From: GCA-003244245 sp035606945
GTDB lineage: Bacteria > Actinomycetota > Actinomycetes > Mycobacteriales > Pseudonocardiaceae
Direction of reading: 5' to 3'
DNA: 64,000 nt
Assembly: GCA_035606945.1 (NCBI GenBank)
Contig: DATNDR010000005.1
Location: forward strand, 248,001 to 312,000
A program made the position numbers and the translations under genes. Below the pieces are notes generated by a model, which saw only the letters and a program-made list of their open reading frames with translations, searched no databases and was not told where the DNA came from. Shown here one piece after another: positions 1 through 9,527 of this stretch (position 1 is its first letter; every line of letters begins with the position of its first letter).

Positions 1-12
1 TGACGGGTTAGG

Positions 13-189
13 TCACTTGGTCGTCGTCGTCACGCACGTCTCTTCGAGGTAACCCATCAACGTCTGAGTGGCGTGCTGGACGTTGTGCGCATCCTTGAGG
101 TGGTCTGCCACCTGCTGCATGAGGGCATCCTTGTTGGACGCGGTGTACTGGCTGAAGCACTCTTGGTGACCGCATTGGAATTGATACAT
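13..189 (-). CDS. DUF1059-type small protein
   Basis: A 58-residue protein that begins MYQFQCGHQ and ends with a Thr-rich tail. The early Cys and His, the middle part (KDALMQQVADHLKDAH) and the size match the DUF1059 family of small, probably metal-binding proteins of unknown role. A longer frame opens at 216, but the internal ATG at 189 has a GGAAGG ribosome site just upstream and gives the usual family N-terminus, so I chose it. It is downstream of the SUF operon on the same strand, 159 bp after the last suf gene. I see no gene in that gap, and a functional link to SUF is not shown. Confidence 0.7.
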   Translation of the reverse strand: MYQFQCGHQECFSQYTASNKDALMQQVADHLKDAHNVQHATQTLMGYLEETCVTTTTK

Positions 190-348
190 CGCTTGCCTTC
201 CATCTTCGCGGATCAATGGTCGTCAGGCGGATTGCAAATAATCACAATCGTTCGCCCACTACTGACATTCGGCCAGCGGACGCGCACGGTTCGATTTTTG
301 CCGAGATTTCACACCCGCCCCGGCACCACCGCGTTCAGGTGGCGCGGA

Positions 349-753
349 TCAGACGGTGAAGCCCAGCGCTCGTAGTTGTTCCCGGCCGTCCTCGGTGATC
401 TTGTCGGGGCCCCACGGGGGTATCCATACCCAGTTGATGCGCACGTCGTTGACCAGTCCCCCGCCGGGGCCGCCGACCAGGGCGGCACGGGTTTGGTCCT
501 CGATGACGTCGGTCAACGGGCAGGCCGCGGACGTCAGCGTCATGTCGATAGTAGCGAGGTTGCCCTCATCCACCCGGATGTCGTACACCAAGCCCAGGTC
601 GACCACGTTGATGCCCAGCTCCGGGTCGACGACGTCGCGCATGGCCTCCTCGACGTCGTCGACGGCGGCCAGCTCGCCGTCCGGCCCGGCCGCAGGATTT
701 TCCGGCATCCCCGCCGCGCCGCGGATTACGTCGGTCTCTTCATTCGCGGTCAT
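349..753 (-). CDS. SufT/PaaD-like metal-sulfur cluster assembly factor (DUF59/MIP18)
   Basis: A 134-residue protein of the DUF59/MIP18 family, which helps mature Fe-S proteins. The signature segment runs from DPELGINVVDLGLVYDI through MTLTSAACPLTDVIE, with the conserved Cys in that second stretch, to WIPPWGPDKITEDGR. A non-conserved acidic N-terminus of about 30 residues precedes it. It is the last gene of the minus-strand SUF operon and overlaps the end of sufU by 4 bases, so the two are probably translationally coupled. This position after sufU is common in actinobacterial suf operons. The family is certain; the exact client proteins are unknown. Confidence 0.9.
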   Translation of the reverse strand: MTANEETDVIRGAAGMPENPAAGPDGELAAVDDVEEAMRDVVDPELGINVVDLGLVYDIRVDEGNLATIDMTLTSAACPLTDVIEDQTRAALVGGPGGGLVNDVRINWVWIPPWGPDKITEDGREQLRALGFTV

Positions 754-1217
754 TGCGCCTCCGCTCGCTGGGCACCATTATCTTGCGCCGGGGCCCGGCC
801 GACGGCGTCCTTGAAAGCCATCCAGGCCAGCAGCGCGCACTTCACCCGAGCCGGGTAACGCGACACGCCGGCGAAGGCGACCGCGTCCTGCAGCACGTCC
901 TCGTCGGGCTCTACCTGACCTCGACTCTGCACCATCTCCACGAAGGCATCCATCGTGGTCTTCGACTCGTCCACCGTGCGCCCGACCACCAGGTCGGTGA
1001 GTACCGATGTCGCCGCCTGGCTGATCGAGCAGCCGATCGCGTCGTAGGACACGTCGGTCACCCGGTCGCCGTCCAGCGCCACCCGCAGCGTCACCTCGTC
1101 GCCGCAAGTGGGGTTGATCTGGTAGGACTCCGCATCGAAGGGCTCCCGAAGGCCGCTGCGGTGCGGGTTACGGTAGTGATCCAGGATGATCTCCTGGTAC
1201 ATCTGCTCCAGTTTCAT
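750..1217 (-). CDS. sufU: SufU Fe-S/sulfur-transfer protein
   Basis: A 155-residue SufU-type protein, the zinc-containing sulfur acceptor that takes persulfide from SufS in Gram-positive SUF systems. The three conserved cysteines are visible at C38 (NPTCGDE), C63 (IGCSISQ) and C127 (VKCALLAW), and D40 is in the expected place. The N-terminus MKLEQMYQEIILDHYRNP is typical. The start overlaps the end of sufS by 4 bases and the stop overlaps the SufT-like start, so it lies inside a tightly coupled operon. Confidence 0.95.
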   Translation of the reverse strand: MKLEQMYQEIILDHYRNPHRSGLREPFDAESYQINPTCGDEVTLRVALDGDRVTDVSYDAIGCSISQAATSVLTDLVVGRTVDESKTTMDAFVEMVQSRGQVEPDEDVLQDAVAFAGVSRYPARVKCALLAWMAFKDAVGRAPAQDNGAQRAEAQ

Positions 1218-2500
1218 GCCGGCACCCGGAAGAAACGGCGCACCTCATGCACTCCGGCCAGCAGCGCGTCGACCTCGGCGGGCGTGTTGTAGAGCGCGAA
1301 GCTGGCCCGCACCGTTGCCGCGATACCGAAGCGGCGGTGTAACGGCCAGGCGCAGTGGTGCCCGACCCGCACCGCGATACCGAGATCATCGAGGACTTGC
1401 CCGGCATCGTGCGCGTGCACATCGCCGAGCACGAACGCCACCGCGCCACCCCGATCCTCGGTGTCGGTCGGACCGATGATCCGCACGTGGTCGATCTGTG
1501 ACAGGCCGGCCAGCGCCCGTTCGGTCAGTACTCGTTCGTGCGCGGCAACCCGGTCCATGCCGATCCCGGACAGGTAATCGACCGCGGCGCCGAGCCCGAC
1601 TGCTTGGGACGTCATCGGGACGCCGGCCTCGAACCGCTGCGGTGGCGGGGCGTACGTGGAGCCCTCCATCTTCACCAGTTCGATCATCGACCCGCCGGTG
1701 AGGAACGGCGGCAGCGCCTCGAGGAGTTCGCGGCGCCCGTAGAGCACGCCGACCCCGGAGGGGCCCAGCATCTTGTGGCCGGAAAACACTGCGAAGTCGA
1801 CGTTCAGCGCGGTGAAATCGACCGGCGTGTGCGGCACCGACTGGCAGGCATCCAGCACGGTCAGCGCTGTGACCCGGTGGGCGCGGCGGACCAGCTCAGC
1901 AACCGGTGGCACGGTGCCCATCACGTTGGACTGGTGAGTGAAGGCGACGACCTTGGTGCGCTCGGACAGCTGGAGCGAGTCCAAGTCCAACCGGCCGGCA
2001 TCGGTCACCTGGTACCAGCGCAGGGTCGCGCCGGTGCGCCGGCACAGTTCCTGCCAGGGCACCAGGTTGGCGTGGTGCTCCATCTCGGTCACCACGACCT
2101 CGTCGCCCGGCCCCAGCACGAAGCGCTTCGCGGCCTCTCCGACGAACGCACAGTTGCTCAATGCGTAGGCGACCAGGTTGATCCCTTCGGTGGCGTTCTT
2201 GGTGAACACCACCTCATCGGGCTGAGCACCGACGAACGTCGCGATCCGGGCCCGTGCTCCCTCATAGGCATCGGTGGCCTCTTCGGCGAGCTGGTGCGCG
2301 CCGCGGTGCACGGCCGCGTTGTGCTGTTCGAGGAAGGCACGCTCAGCATCGAGCACCTGCCGCGGCCGCTGCGACGTGGCGCCCGAGTCGAGGTACACCA
2401 GGGGTCGCCCGTCCCGCACGGTGCGGGACAGGATGGGAAAGTCGGCGCGGATCTTGTCCTGCTCACTGGCGGTCAATGGCGCGGCGGCTAGTGCGGTCAT
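1214..2500 (-). CDS. sufS: SufS cysteine desulfurase
   Basis: A 428-residue class V aminotransferase-fold enzyme that removes sulfur from cysteine using PLP and supplies it to SufU and SufBCD. The PLP lysine is in FSGHKMLGPSG and the catalytic loop cysteine is in RVGHHCAWPLHRRFG, the type II (SufS) arrangement. The N-terminal YLDSGATSQRP and the FTKNATEGIN motif are also characteristic. It overlaps sufC upstream and sufU downstream by 4 bases each. The length is normal for the family. Confidence 0.97.
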   Translation of the reverse strand: MTALAAAPLTASEQDKIRADFPILSRTVRDGRPLVYLDSGATSQRPRQVLDAERAFLEQHNAAVHRGAHQLAEEATDAYEGARARIATFVGAQPDEVVFTKNATEGINLVAYALSNCAFVGEAAKRFVLGPGDEVVVTEMEHHANLVPWQELCRRTGATLRWYQVTDAGRLDLDSLQLSERTKVVAFTHQSNVMGTVPPVAELVRRAHRVTALTVLDACQSVPHTPVDFTALNVDFAVFSGHKMLGPSGVGVLYGRRELLEALPPFLTGGSMIELVKMEGSTYAPPPQRFEAGVPMTSQAVGLGAAVDYLSGIGMDRVAAHERVLTERALAGLSQIDHVRIIGPTDTEDRGGAVAFVLGDVHAHDAGQVLDDLGIAVRVGHHCAWPLHRRFGIAATVRASFALYNTPAEVDALLAGVHEVRRFFRVPA

Positions 2501-3285
2501 GATGACGGCACCCCTGTGGCTTCTGGCCGGCGGGTGAAGCGCTCGTAACCGCCGGACTCCAGTTCCTCGGCGAGCTCCTGCCCACCGGATTCCACGATCC
2601 GGCCGCCGGCAAACACATGAACGTAGTCCGGCGTGATGTGCCGCAGGATCCGGGTGTAGTGCGTGATCAGCAGGACGCCGACATCGCCACCGGCCCGGTA
2701 CCGGTTCACCCCTTCGGACACCACGCGCAGCGCATCGACGTCCAAGCCGGAGTCGGTCTCATCCAGCACCGCGATCTTGGGCTTGAGCAGGGACAGCTGC
2801 AGGATCTCGTGGCGCTTCTTCTCGCCACCGGAGAAGCCCTCGTTCACGCTGCGCTCGGCGAAGGCGGGGTCGATGTCCAGTGCGGACATCGCACCCTTGA
2901 CCTCCTTGACCCACGTGCGCAGCTTGGGAGCCTCGCCGCGGATCGCGGTGGCGGCGGTGCGCAGGAAGTTGGACATCGACACACCCGGCACCTCGACCGG
3001 GTACTGCATGGCCAGGAACAGACCGGCTCGCGCGCGCTCATCTACTGACATCGACAGCACATCGACACCGTCGAGCAGCACCTGGCCCGAGGTGACCCGG
3101 TATTTCGGGTGCCCGGCGATCGAGTAGGCCAAGGTCGACTTGCCCGAGCCGTTGGGACCCATGATCGCGTGCGTCTCCCCCGACCGGACGGTCAGATCAA
3201 CCCCGCGAAGGATCTCTTTCTCGGGAGCCTGCTCATCATCGGTGGGCACCGCGACATGCAGGTCCTTGATTTCCAGGGTGGTCAT
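2497..3285 (-). CDS. sufC: SufC Fe-S assembly ATPase
   Basis: A 262-residue ABC-type ATPase that drives the SufBCD scaffold. Walker A is GPNGSGKST, the signature is NEGFSGGEKKRHE and Walker B is KIAVLDETDSGLDVDAL, the SufC variant with ETDSGLD. It has no membrane partner and acts in the cytoplasm with SufB and SufD. It lies 21 bp after the Rieske ferredoxin gene and overlaps sufS by 4 bases. Confidence 0.97.
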   Translation of the reverse strand: MTTLEIKDLHVAVPTDDEQAPEKEILRGVDLTVRSGETHAIMGPNGSGKSTLAYSIAGHPKYRVTSGQVLLDGVDVLSMSVDERARAGLFLAMQYPVEVPGVSMSNFLRTAATAIRGEAPKLRTWVKEVKGAMSALDIDPAFAERSVNEGFSGGEKKRHEILQLSLLKPKIAVLDETDSGLDVDALRVVSEGVNRYRAGGDVGVLLITHYTRILRHITPDYVHVFAGGRIVESGGQELAEELESGGYERFTRRPEATGVPSS

Positions 3286-3306
3286 CGGTGTGTTCTCGCA
3301 CTCCTG

Positions 3307-3630
3307 CTAGCGGTTGGTGGGTCGGGATGGATCGACGTAGACGTCATCGCCGTCAATGGTCACCGCGTAGGTGTCCACCGGCTCGGACGCCGGTGGTGAG
3401 GACGGCTCCCCGGTGCGTAGATCGAAACACGATCCGTGTAACCAGCACTCCAGACCCTTGCGGGTTACTTCACCTTCGGACAGCGCGATCTCGGCGTGCG
3501 AGCAGACGTCGGCCAGTGCATAGACCTGGCTGCCTTGACGCACCAGCACGACCGGCACGTTGTCGACCTGGAAACCGGCCGGCTCATCGTCCTTGAGATC
3601 GGTCAGGCTGCAGACGCGAACCGCGGTCAT
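3307..3630 (-). CDS. Rieske-type ferredoxin in the suf operon
   Basis: A 107-residue soluble Rieske 2Fe-2S protein resembling the ferredoxin subunits of non-heme oxygenases. The cluster ligands are C43 and H45 (DVCSHAE) and C62 and H65 (CWLHGSCFD). It overlaps the sufD stop by 4 bases and sits 21 bp before sufC. A Rieske gene between sufD and sufC is a common actinobacterial arrangement. Its electron partner is not known; a redox role in cluster assembly or repair is an inference from position. Confidence 0.92.
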   Translation of the reverse strand: MTAVRVCSLTDLKDDEPAGFQVDNVPVVLVRQGSQVYALADVCSHAEIALSEGEVTRKGLECWLHGSCFDLRTGEPSSPPASEPVDTYAVTIDGDDVYVDPSRPTNR

Positions 3631-4835
3631 ACCCCCACCGCCTCGAGCTCCGCCTCGATCGCCACGGTCAGCCGCTCGCGTACCTCTGCGACGGTGATCT
3701 TTTGCAAGATCTCGCCGAAGAAGCCCCGGACGACCAGGCGGCGGGCCTGGTCGAGGGGAATGCCTCTGGAGGTCAGGTAGAACAGCTGCTCGTCATCGAA
3801 GCGCCCGGTAGCACTCGCGTGACCGGCACCGACGATCTCGCCGGTCTCGATCTCCAGATTGGGCACCGAGTCGGCCCGGGCACCGTCGGTGAGCACCAGG
3901 TTGCGGTTGACCTCGAAGGTCTCGGTGCCCTCCGCGGCGGCCTGAATCAGCACATCTCCGATCCACACCGTGTGCGCCTCTGGTTGCCCGGGGCTGCCTT
4001 GCAGTGCGCCCTTGTAGGCCACGTTGGAGCGGCAGTGCGGGACGGCATGATCCACCAGCAAACGGTGCTCCAGATGCTGCCCCGCATCGGCGAAGTACAG
4101 CCCGACCAACTCGGCATCGCCGCCGGGCTGGGTGAACGTCACCGTCGGCGACTGCCGGACCAGGTCGCCGCCCAGGCTCACCGTGGTGGCGCGCAGGACC
4201 GTGTCGCGGCCGAGTCGGTGGTGCAGCGCCGCGACGTGGACCGCGTCGTCGGCCCAGTCCTGCACATTGACCAGGGTCAGCCGCGCCCCGTCGGCGAGGA
4301 CGAGTTCGACGTTCTCCGCGTAAGTGCCACTGCCGCGATAGTCGAGCACGACAACAGCCTCGGCGAACGTTTCCAGGCGCACCTGCAGATGCCCGTAGGC
4401 GACCTGCCCGGTGCCCGGACCGGTGATCGTGATCGTCACCGGATCCTCGATCCGGGTCTGGGCCGGCAGGGTCACCACGGTGGCCTGCGGCGCGGAACTC
4501 CAAGCCTGAGCGGCGACCCGATCGGCCGGAATACCCCCATCACCCAAGCGGGCGTCGGATCGATCCACGTCCTCGACGGTGACCTCGTCACCCGCCTGCA
4601 CCTTGATCTGCGCGGTCGCGGTGGCCGCCACACCTTGGTGCAGCCCGCGCAGGCGCCGCAGCGGGGTGAACCGCCAGTCCTCCTCACGGCCCGTAGGCAC
4701 CTCGAAGGCGTCCACGTCGTAGGAGGTGAACCGCTGCCCTCGAGAGACCATCGGCACGCTGGGATCCACCGTCTTCGTGCCGTGCGAGTGCGCGACCAGA
4801 CCGGGTTGGGCCGGCTGGCCAGTGGTAGCCGTCAT
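3627..4835 (-). CDS. sufD: SufD scaffold subunit
   Basis: A 402-residue SufD subunit of the SufBC2D scaffold. The N-terminal segment contains FEVPTGREEDWRFTPL, and the beta-helix core ends with the family C-terminus GHASATGRFDDEQLFYLTSR followed by a helical tail. The repeat of this C-terminal motif in the adjacent sufB confirms the paralogous pair. It starts one base after the sufB stop and overlaps the Rieske gene by 4 bases. Confidence 0.95.
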   Translation of the reverse strand: MTATTGQPAQPGLVAHSHGTKTVDPSVPMVSRGQRFTSYDVDAFEVPTGREEDWRFTPLRRLRGLHQGVAATATAQIKVQAGDEVTVEDVDRSDARLGDGGIPADRVAAQAWSSAPQATVVTLPAQTRIEDPVTITITGPGTGQVAYGHLQVRLETFAEAVVVLDYRGSGTYAENVELVLADGARLTLVNVQDWADDAVHVAALHHRLGRDTVLRATTVSLGGDLVRQSPTVTFTQPGGDAELVGLYFADAGQHLEHRLLVDHAVPHCRSNVAYKGALQGSPGQPEAHTVWIGDVLIQAAAEGTETFEVNRNLVLTDGARADSVPNLEIETGEIVGAGHASATGRFDDEQLFYLTSRGIPLDQARRLVVRGFFGEILQKITVAEVRERLTVAIEAELEAVGV

Positions 4836-4836
4836 A

Positions 4837-6279
4837 TCAGCCGACGGCTCCTTCCATCTGGAGTTCGATCAGGCGGTTGAGCTCCAGGGCGTATTCCATG
4901 GGCAGCTCGCGGGCGATCGGTTCGATGAACCCGCGCACGATCATGGCCATCGCCTCGTCCTCGCTCAGCCCGCGGCTCATCAGGTAGAACAGCTGATCGT
5001 CGCTGACCTTGGAGACGGTGGCCTCGTGCCCCATGGACACGTCGTCCTCACGGATGTCGACGTAGGGGTAGGTGTCCGAGCGGCTGATCTGATCCACCAG
5101 CAGCGCGTCGCACTTCACCGTGGAACGGGAGTGGTGGCTGCCCTCGTTGACCTGCACCAGCCCGCGGTAAGAGGTGCGTCCGCCGCCGCGAGCCACTGAC
5201 TTGGACACGATCGTGCTCGACGTGTTCGGTGCGGCGTGGACCATCTTCGCCCCGGCGTCCTGGTGCTGGCCCTCGCCGGCACACGCCACCGAGAGCACCT
5301 CGCCCTTGGCGTGCTCACCGATCAGCCAGACCGACGGGTATTTCATGGTCACCTTGGAGCCGAGGTTGCCGTCGATCCACTCCATGGTCGCACCCTCGGC
5401 CGCGGTGGCCCGCTTGGTGACCAGGTTGTAGACGTTGTTCGACCAGTTCTGGATCGTGGTGTAGCGGCAGCGGCCGCCCTTCTTCACGATGATCTCGACG
5501 ACCGCGGAGTGCAGCGAGTCGGACTTGTAGATCGGGGCCGTGCAGCCCTCGACGTAGTGCACGTACGCGCCCTCGTCGACGATGATCAATGTGCGCTCGA
5601 ACTGGCCCATGTTCTCGGTGTTGATCCGGAAGTAGGCCTGCAGCGGAATGTCGACGTGTACGCCGGGTGGCACGTAGATGAACGACCCACCGGACCACAC
5701 CGCGGTATTCAACGCGGCGAACTTATTGTCCCCGGCTGGGATCACGCTGGCGAAGTACTGCTGGAAGATTTCCGGCTTCTCGCGCAGCGCGGTGTCGGTG
5801 TCCAGGAACAGCACGCCCAGCTCTTCGAGATCTTCGCGGATCTTGTGGTAGACCACCTCGGACTCGTACTGCGCGGCCACGCCGGCGATGAGCCGGGCTT
5901 TCTCCGCTTCCGGGATGCCGAGCCGGTCGTAGGTGGCCTTGATGTCCTGGGGCAGGTCGTCCCACGAGGTGGCTTGCTTCTCGGTCGAGCGGACGAAGTA
6001 CTTGATGTTGTCGAAGTCGATCCCGGACAGGTCTGCTCCCCAGTGCGGCATCGGCTTGCGCTGGAACAGGCGCAACGCCTTGAGCCGCGTCTCGAGCATC
6101 CACTCCGGCTCGTTCTTCTTGGCCGAGATGTCGCGCACCACGGCCTCGGACAGCCCACGCTGCGCGCTGGTGCCCGCGATGTCGGAGTCGGCCCAGCCGT
6201 ATTCGTAGCGGCCTAGCCTGGAGAGCGTTTCTTCCTGGCTGAGCGGTGTTCGCACATCCTGCTCAGGGGCGGTCGTCAT
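4837..6279 (-). CDS. sufB: SufB scaffold subunit
   Basis: A 480-residue SufB, the main cluster-building scaffold. Recognisable segments are MPHWGADLSGIDFDNIKYFV, the long beta-helix with VHYVEGCTAP, and the C-terminal GHEATVSKVSDDQLFYLMSR. No intein interrupts the gene, although inteins are common at this locus in mycobacteria. Its start overlaps the sufR stop by 4 bases, so regulator and scaffold are probably made from one transcript. Confidence 0.97.
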   Translation of the reverse strand: MTTAPEQDVRTPLSQEETLSRLGRYEYGWADSDIAGTSAQRGLSEAVVRDISAKKNEPEWMLETRLKALRLFQRKPMPHWGADLSGIDFDNIKYFVRSTEKQATSWDDLPQDIKATYDRLGIPEAEKARLIAGVAAQYESEVVYHKIREDLEELGVLFLDTDTALREKPEIFQQYFASVIPAGDNKFAALNTAVWSGGSFIYVPPGVHVDIPLQAYFRINTENMGQFERTLIIVDEGAYVHYVEGCTAPIYKSDSLHSAVVEIIVKKGGRCRYTTIQNWSNNVYNLVTKRATAAEGATMEWIDGNLGSKVTMKYPSVWLIGEHAKGEVLSVACAGEGQHQDAGAKMVHAAPNTSSTIVSKSVARGGGRTSYRGLVQVNEGSHHSRSTVKCDALLVDQISRSDTYPYVDIREDDVSMGHEATVSKVSDDQLFYLMSRGLSEDEAMAMIVRGFIEPIARELPMEYALELNRLIELQMEGAVG

Positions 6280-7010
6280 TCAGACGCCTCCGTCCGGTTC
6301 AGTGGTGGGATTTGCGGCGGAAACAGTGGAAGAGCCGTGCGGGCGCCCTGGGCTACCCGATTTTCGGGAACGTGAGTCGTACAAACGACGTCGCCACGCG
6401 CGATGGTGGCCAGCCGCTGTACGTGAACGCCGAGCAGATCTGCGAAGGCCGCCGTCTCGGCCTCACACAGCTGCGGGAATTCCGCAGCCACATGCGACAC
6501 CGGGCAGTGGTGCTGGCACAGCTGCGCACCAGAGCCGACGTGCTCAGCCGACGCAGCGTAACCCTCCGCGCTCAGCGCCACGGCCAGCAGTTGCGCTCGC
6601 GCGACCGGATCGGTCGCGGCGACCACCGCGGCCCGGTGCCGACCGACCAGGTCGGTCACCCGGCGCTCGGCGAACGAGCGGATCGCCTCCTCGCCGTCGC
6701 GTTCCGACAGGAAGCGCAGCGCGGCGACCGCCAGATCATCGTAGGTGTGCTCGAACTGGGCCCGACCGGCCGTGGTGAGCAGGAACAGCTTTGCCGGACG
6801 ACCCCGGCCTCGGGGCCACCGGCGCGGCGCCGAGCGGTAGGTGGCCTGCCCGTCTGCGAGCAGCGCGTCCAGGTGGCGGCGCACGGCAGCGGGGCTCAAC
6901 CCGAGCGACTCGGCGACCTGAGCAGCGGTCACTGGACCGTGCTCCAGCAACATCCGCGCCACCGACTCACGGGTCCGACGATCAGCCCCGACGTTTTTCA
7001 CAACGTCCAT
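6276..7010 (-). CDS. sufR: SufR-like Fe-S sensing repressor
   Basis: A 244-residue winged-helix regulator. The N-terminal half is a helix-turn-helix (SVARMLLEHGPVTAAQVAES and the following recognition helix). The C-terminal half carries the SufR-type cysteine cluster QLCQHHCPVSHVAAEFPQLC, which in this family binds an Fe-S cluster and controls repression of suf. A longer frame opens at 7067, but the ATG at 7010 (MDVVKNVG) starts immediately before the conserved HTH and leaves a 105-bp divergent promoter region to pyrD. Autoregulation of the operon is likely from the gene position. Confidence 0.92.
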   Translation of the reverse strand: MDVVKNVGADRRTRESVARMLLEHGPVTAAQVAESLGLSPAAVRRHLDALLADGQATYRSAPRRWPRGRGRPAKLFLLTTAGRAQFEHTYDDLAVAALRFLSERDGEEAIRSFAERRVTDLVGRHRAAVVAATDPVARAQLLAVALSAEGYAASAEHVGSGAQLCQHHCPVSHVAAEFPQLCEAETAAFADLLGVHVQRLATIARGDVVCTTHVPENRVAQGARTALPLFPPQIPPLNRTEASE

Positions 7011-7011
7011 G

Positions 7012-7019
7012 TTACGTAA
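7012..7019. promoter_or_regulatory. Palindrome TTACGTAA at the sufR start
   Basis: A perfect 8-bp palindrome lies one base upstream of the sufR ATG, in the 105-bp gap between divergent sufR and pyrD. It could be part of a SufR operator or of a -10 region for a leaderless transcript. I do not match it to a documented SufR consensus, and an 8-bp palindrome can occur by chance. Confidence 0.25.
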
Positions 7020-7115
7020 TTCTCGCGCTGGTGCACAACACGTGTGGCCACAGCGACGGTTCTTCATCCCGGTACGGGTGACGCCGTGAGCGTCTGTGGT
7101 TCGCTAGGTCACGCG

Positions 7116-8220
<1,105 letters not shown>

Positions 8221-8222
<2 letters not shown>

Positions 8223-8249
8223 CCGCTGTGATCATGATCACCGCCGGCT
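8221..8249. terminator. Hairpin between convergent pyrD and menC
   Basis: A perfect 14-bp palindrome GTGATCATGATCAC (8228-8241) is flanked by complementary AGCCG and CGGCT arms. It sits exactly where the two convergent genes meet and overlaps the stop of the minus-strand gene. The position suits a bidirectional terminator. There is no long U-tract, so intrinsic termination is uncertain. Confidence 0.4.
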
Positions 8250-9233
8250 GGCACTGATTCGGGCCAGCCGGTCACGCCACCATGCCGCCTGCTCGGGGTC
8301 GGTCAGCTCGTAGGTGTCGAGCAAGGCGGGATCGGGTGTCGGTGGTGTGCGCGGGATCGCCAGGTAGCCATCGACCGGCCGCAGCGACGCGGCATCGGGC
8401 ACCACGTCGCCGTCCAGCAGAGACAGCGTGCCGAGGCCGCAGGCGAAGTCGAGTTCGGGCAGTGCCCCGGCAAGAGCGACTTGCGCAGCGAGGCCGACGC
8501 TGGTTTCCAGCGCGGAGGAGACCACACAGGGCAGTCGGGCTGCTTCGGCGACCTGGAGTGAGCGGCGTACGCCACCCAACGGAGTGCACTTGATCACCGC
8601 CACATCAGCAGCGCCCGCGACCGCCACGCGCAGCGGATCCTCGGCGCGGCGGATGGACTCGTCAGCGGCGATGCGCACATCGACCTGGCGGCGTACGGCA
8701 GCCAGTTCCTCGATGGTGCGGCACGGTTGCTCGACGTACTCCAGTCCGCCAACCGCCTTGTCGAGCAATCGGATGGCGGCGACCGCGCTATCCACGTCCC
8801 AGACGCCGTTGGCGTCCACCCGGATCGCGCCGCTTGGCCCCAGGGCATCGCGGACAGCCTCCACCCGGGCGAGGTCTTCGGCCAGAGACTCGGGATGGTC
8901 GGCGACCTTGACCTTGGCCGTGCGGCAGCCCGAGCGTGCGGTGATCTCGTGGGCGCGGTCCGGCCCGACCGGCGGGACGGTGCAGTTGATCGAGATCCGG
9001 TCACGCACCGGCTCTGGCCAGCCCAGGGTGCACTGTTCGATCGTGGTGGCCAGCCAGGAGGCGGAAACCGTGTCGTCGTAGTCGGTGAACGGGCAGAACT
9101 CCCCCCACCCCGCGGGACCCTCGATCAACATCCCTTCGCGCACTGTGATGCCCCGGAAGCGGGTGCGCATGGGAATGGCGTAGACGCGGGCGGCGCCGAA
9201 GTCGACGGTGTTGATTGTGGTTGGGTCGGTCAT
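8238..9233 (-). CDS. menC: o-Succinylbenzoate synthase-like enolase-superfamily enzyme
   Basis: A 331-residue enolase-superfamily protein resembling actinobacterial o-succinylbenzoate synthase of menaquinone synthesis. The acid/base lysine motif is CRTAKVKVAD. Metal ligands lie in RVDANG, LEYVEQP and AADESI, and the second lysine is in VAVIKCTPLGG. These are the expected catalytic residues in order. No other men gene is nearby, so a related dipeptide-epimerase-like activity cannot be excluded, but the divergent actinobacterial MenC pattern fits best. Confidence 0.8.
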   Translation of the reverse strand: MTDPTTINTVDFGAARVYAIPMRTRFRGITVREGMLIEGPAGWGEFCPFTDYDDTVSASWLATTIEQCTLGWPEPVRDRISINCTVPPVGPDRAHEITARSGCRTAKVKVADHPESLAEDLARVEAVRDALGPSGAIRVDANGVWDVDSAVAAIRLLDKAVGGLEYVEQPCRTIEELAAVRRQVDVRIAADESIRRAEDPLRVAVAGAADVAVIKCTPLGGVRRSLQVAEAARLPCVVSSALETSVGLAAQVALAGALPELDFACGLGTLSLLDGDVVPDAASLRPVDGYLAIPRTPPTPDPALLDTYELTDPEQAAWWRDRLARISASRR

Positions 9234-9263
9234 CAGGGTGGTGCGGTCCTCATCTCGGCGGCA

Positions 9264-9527
9264 TCATCGGGTGGCGTCCCCCCAGCCGCTAGCCAAGTCG
9301 GCCATTGCGCTGGTCACCAATGCCCTGGCCTCGGCTCGATACACGGCTGACTGCTGGAGTTGCGTGAACATCTTGGCGTAGAGCCGGACTTCGCGTGGCT
9401 GGGTGACCTCCAGAATCAGTGGCGCGTCGTCATCAGCAGCGACCAGTAGAGCGCAACTCTGAGCCCAGAGTGAGCGGCTAGGGTTCGGCGGCATGCGCGC
9501 TCTTGTCACAGGCGGCGCCGGGTTCAT
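9264..9527 (-). pseudogene. Remnant of a DUF5753-type regulator (C-terminal end)
   Basis: The last 50 or so codons (about 9264-9420) read LILEVTQPREVRLYAKMFTQ and continue with AVYRAEARALVTSAM. This resembles the C-terminal end of DUF5753 helix-turn-helix regulators, which are abundant in streptomycetes and Pseudonocardiaceae. The HTH and most of the DUF5753 domain are missing, and the frame runs into the start of the opposite-strand epimerase gene. I interpret it as a decayed gene end. A short unrelated ORF is the alternative. Confidence 0.45.
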
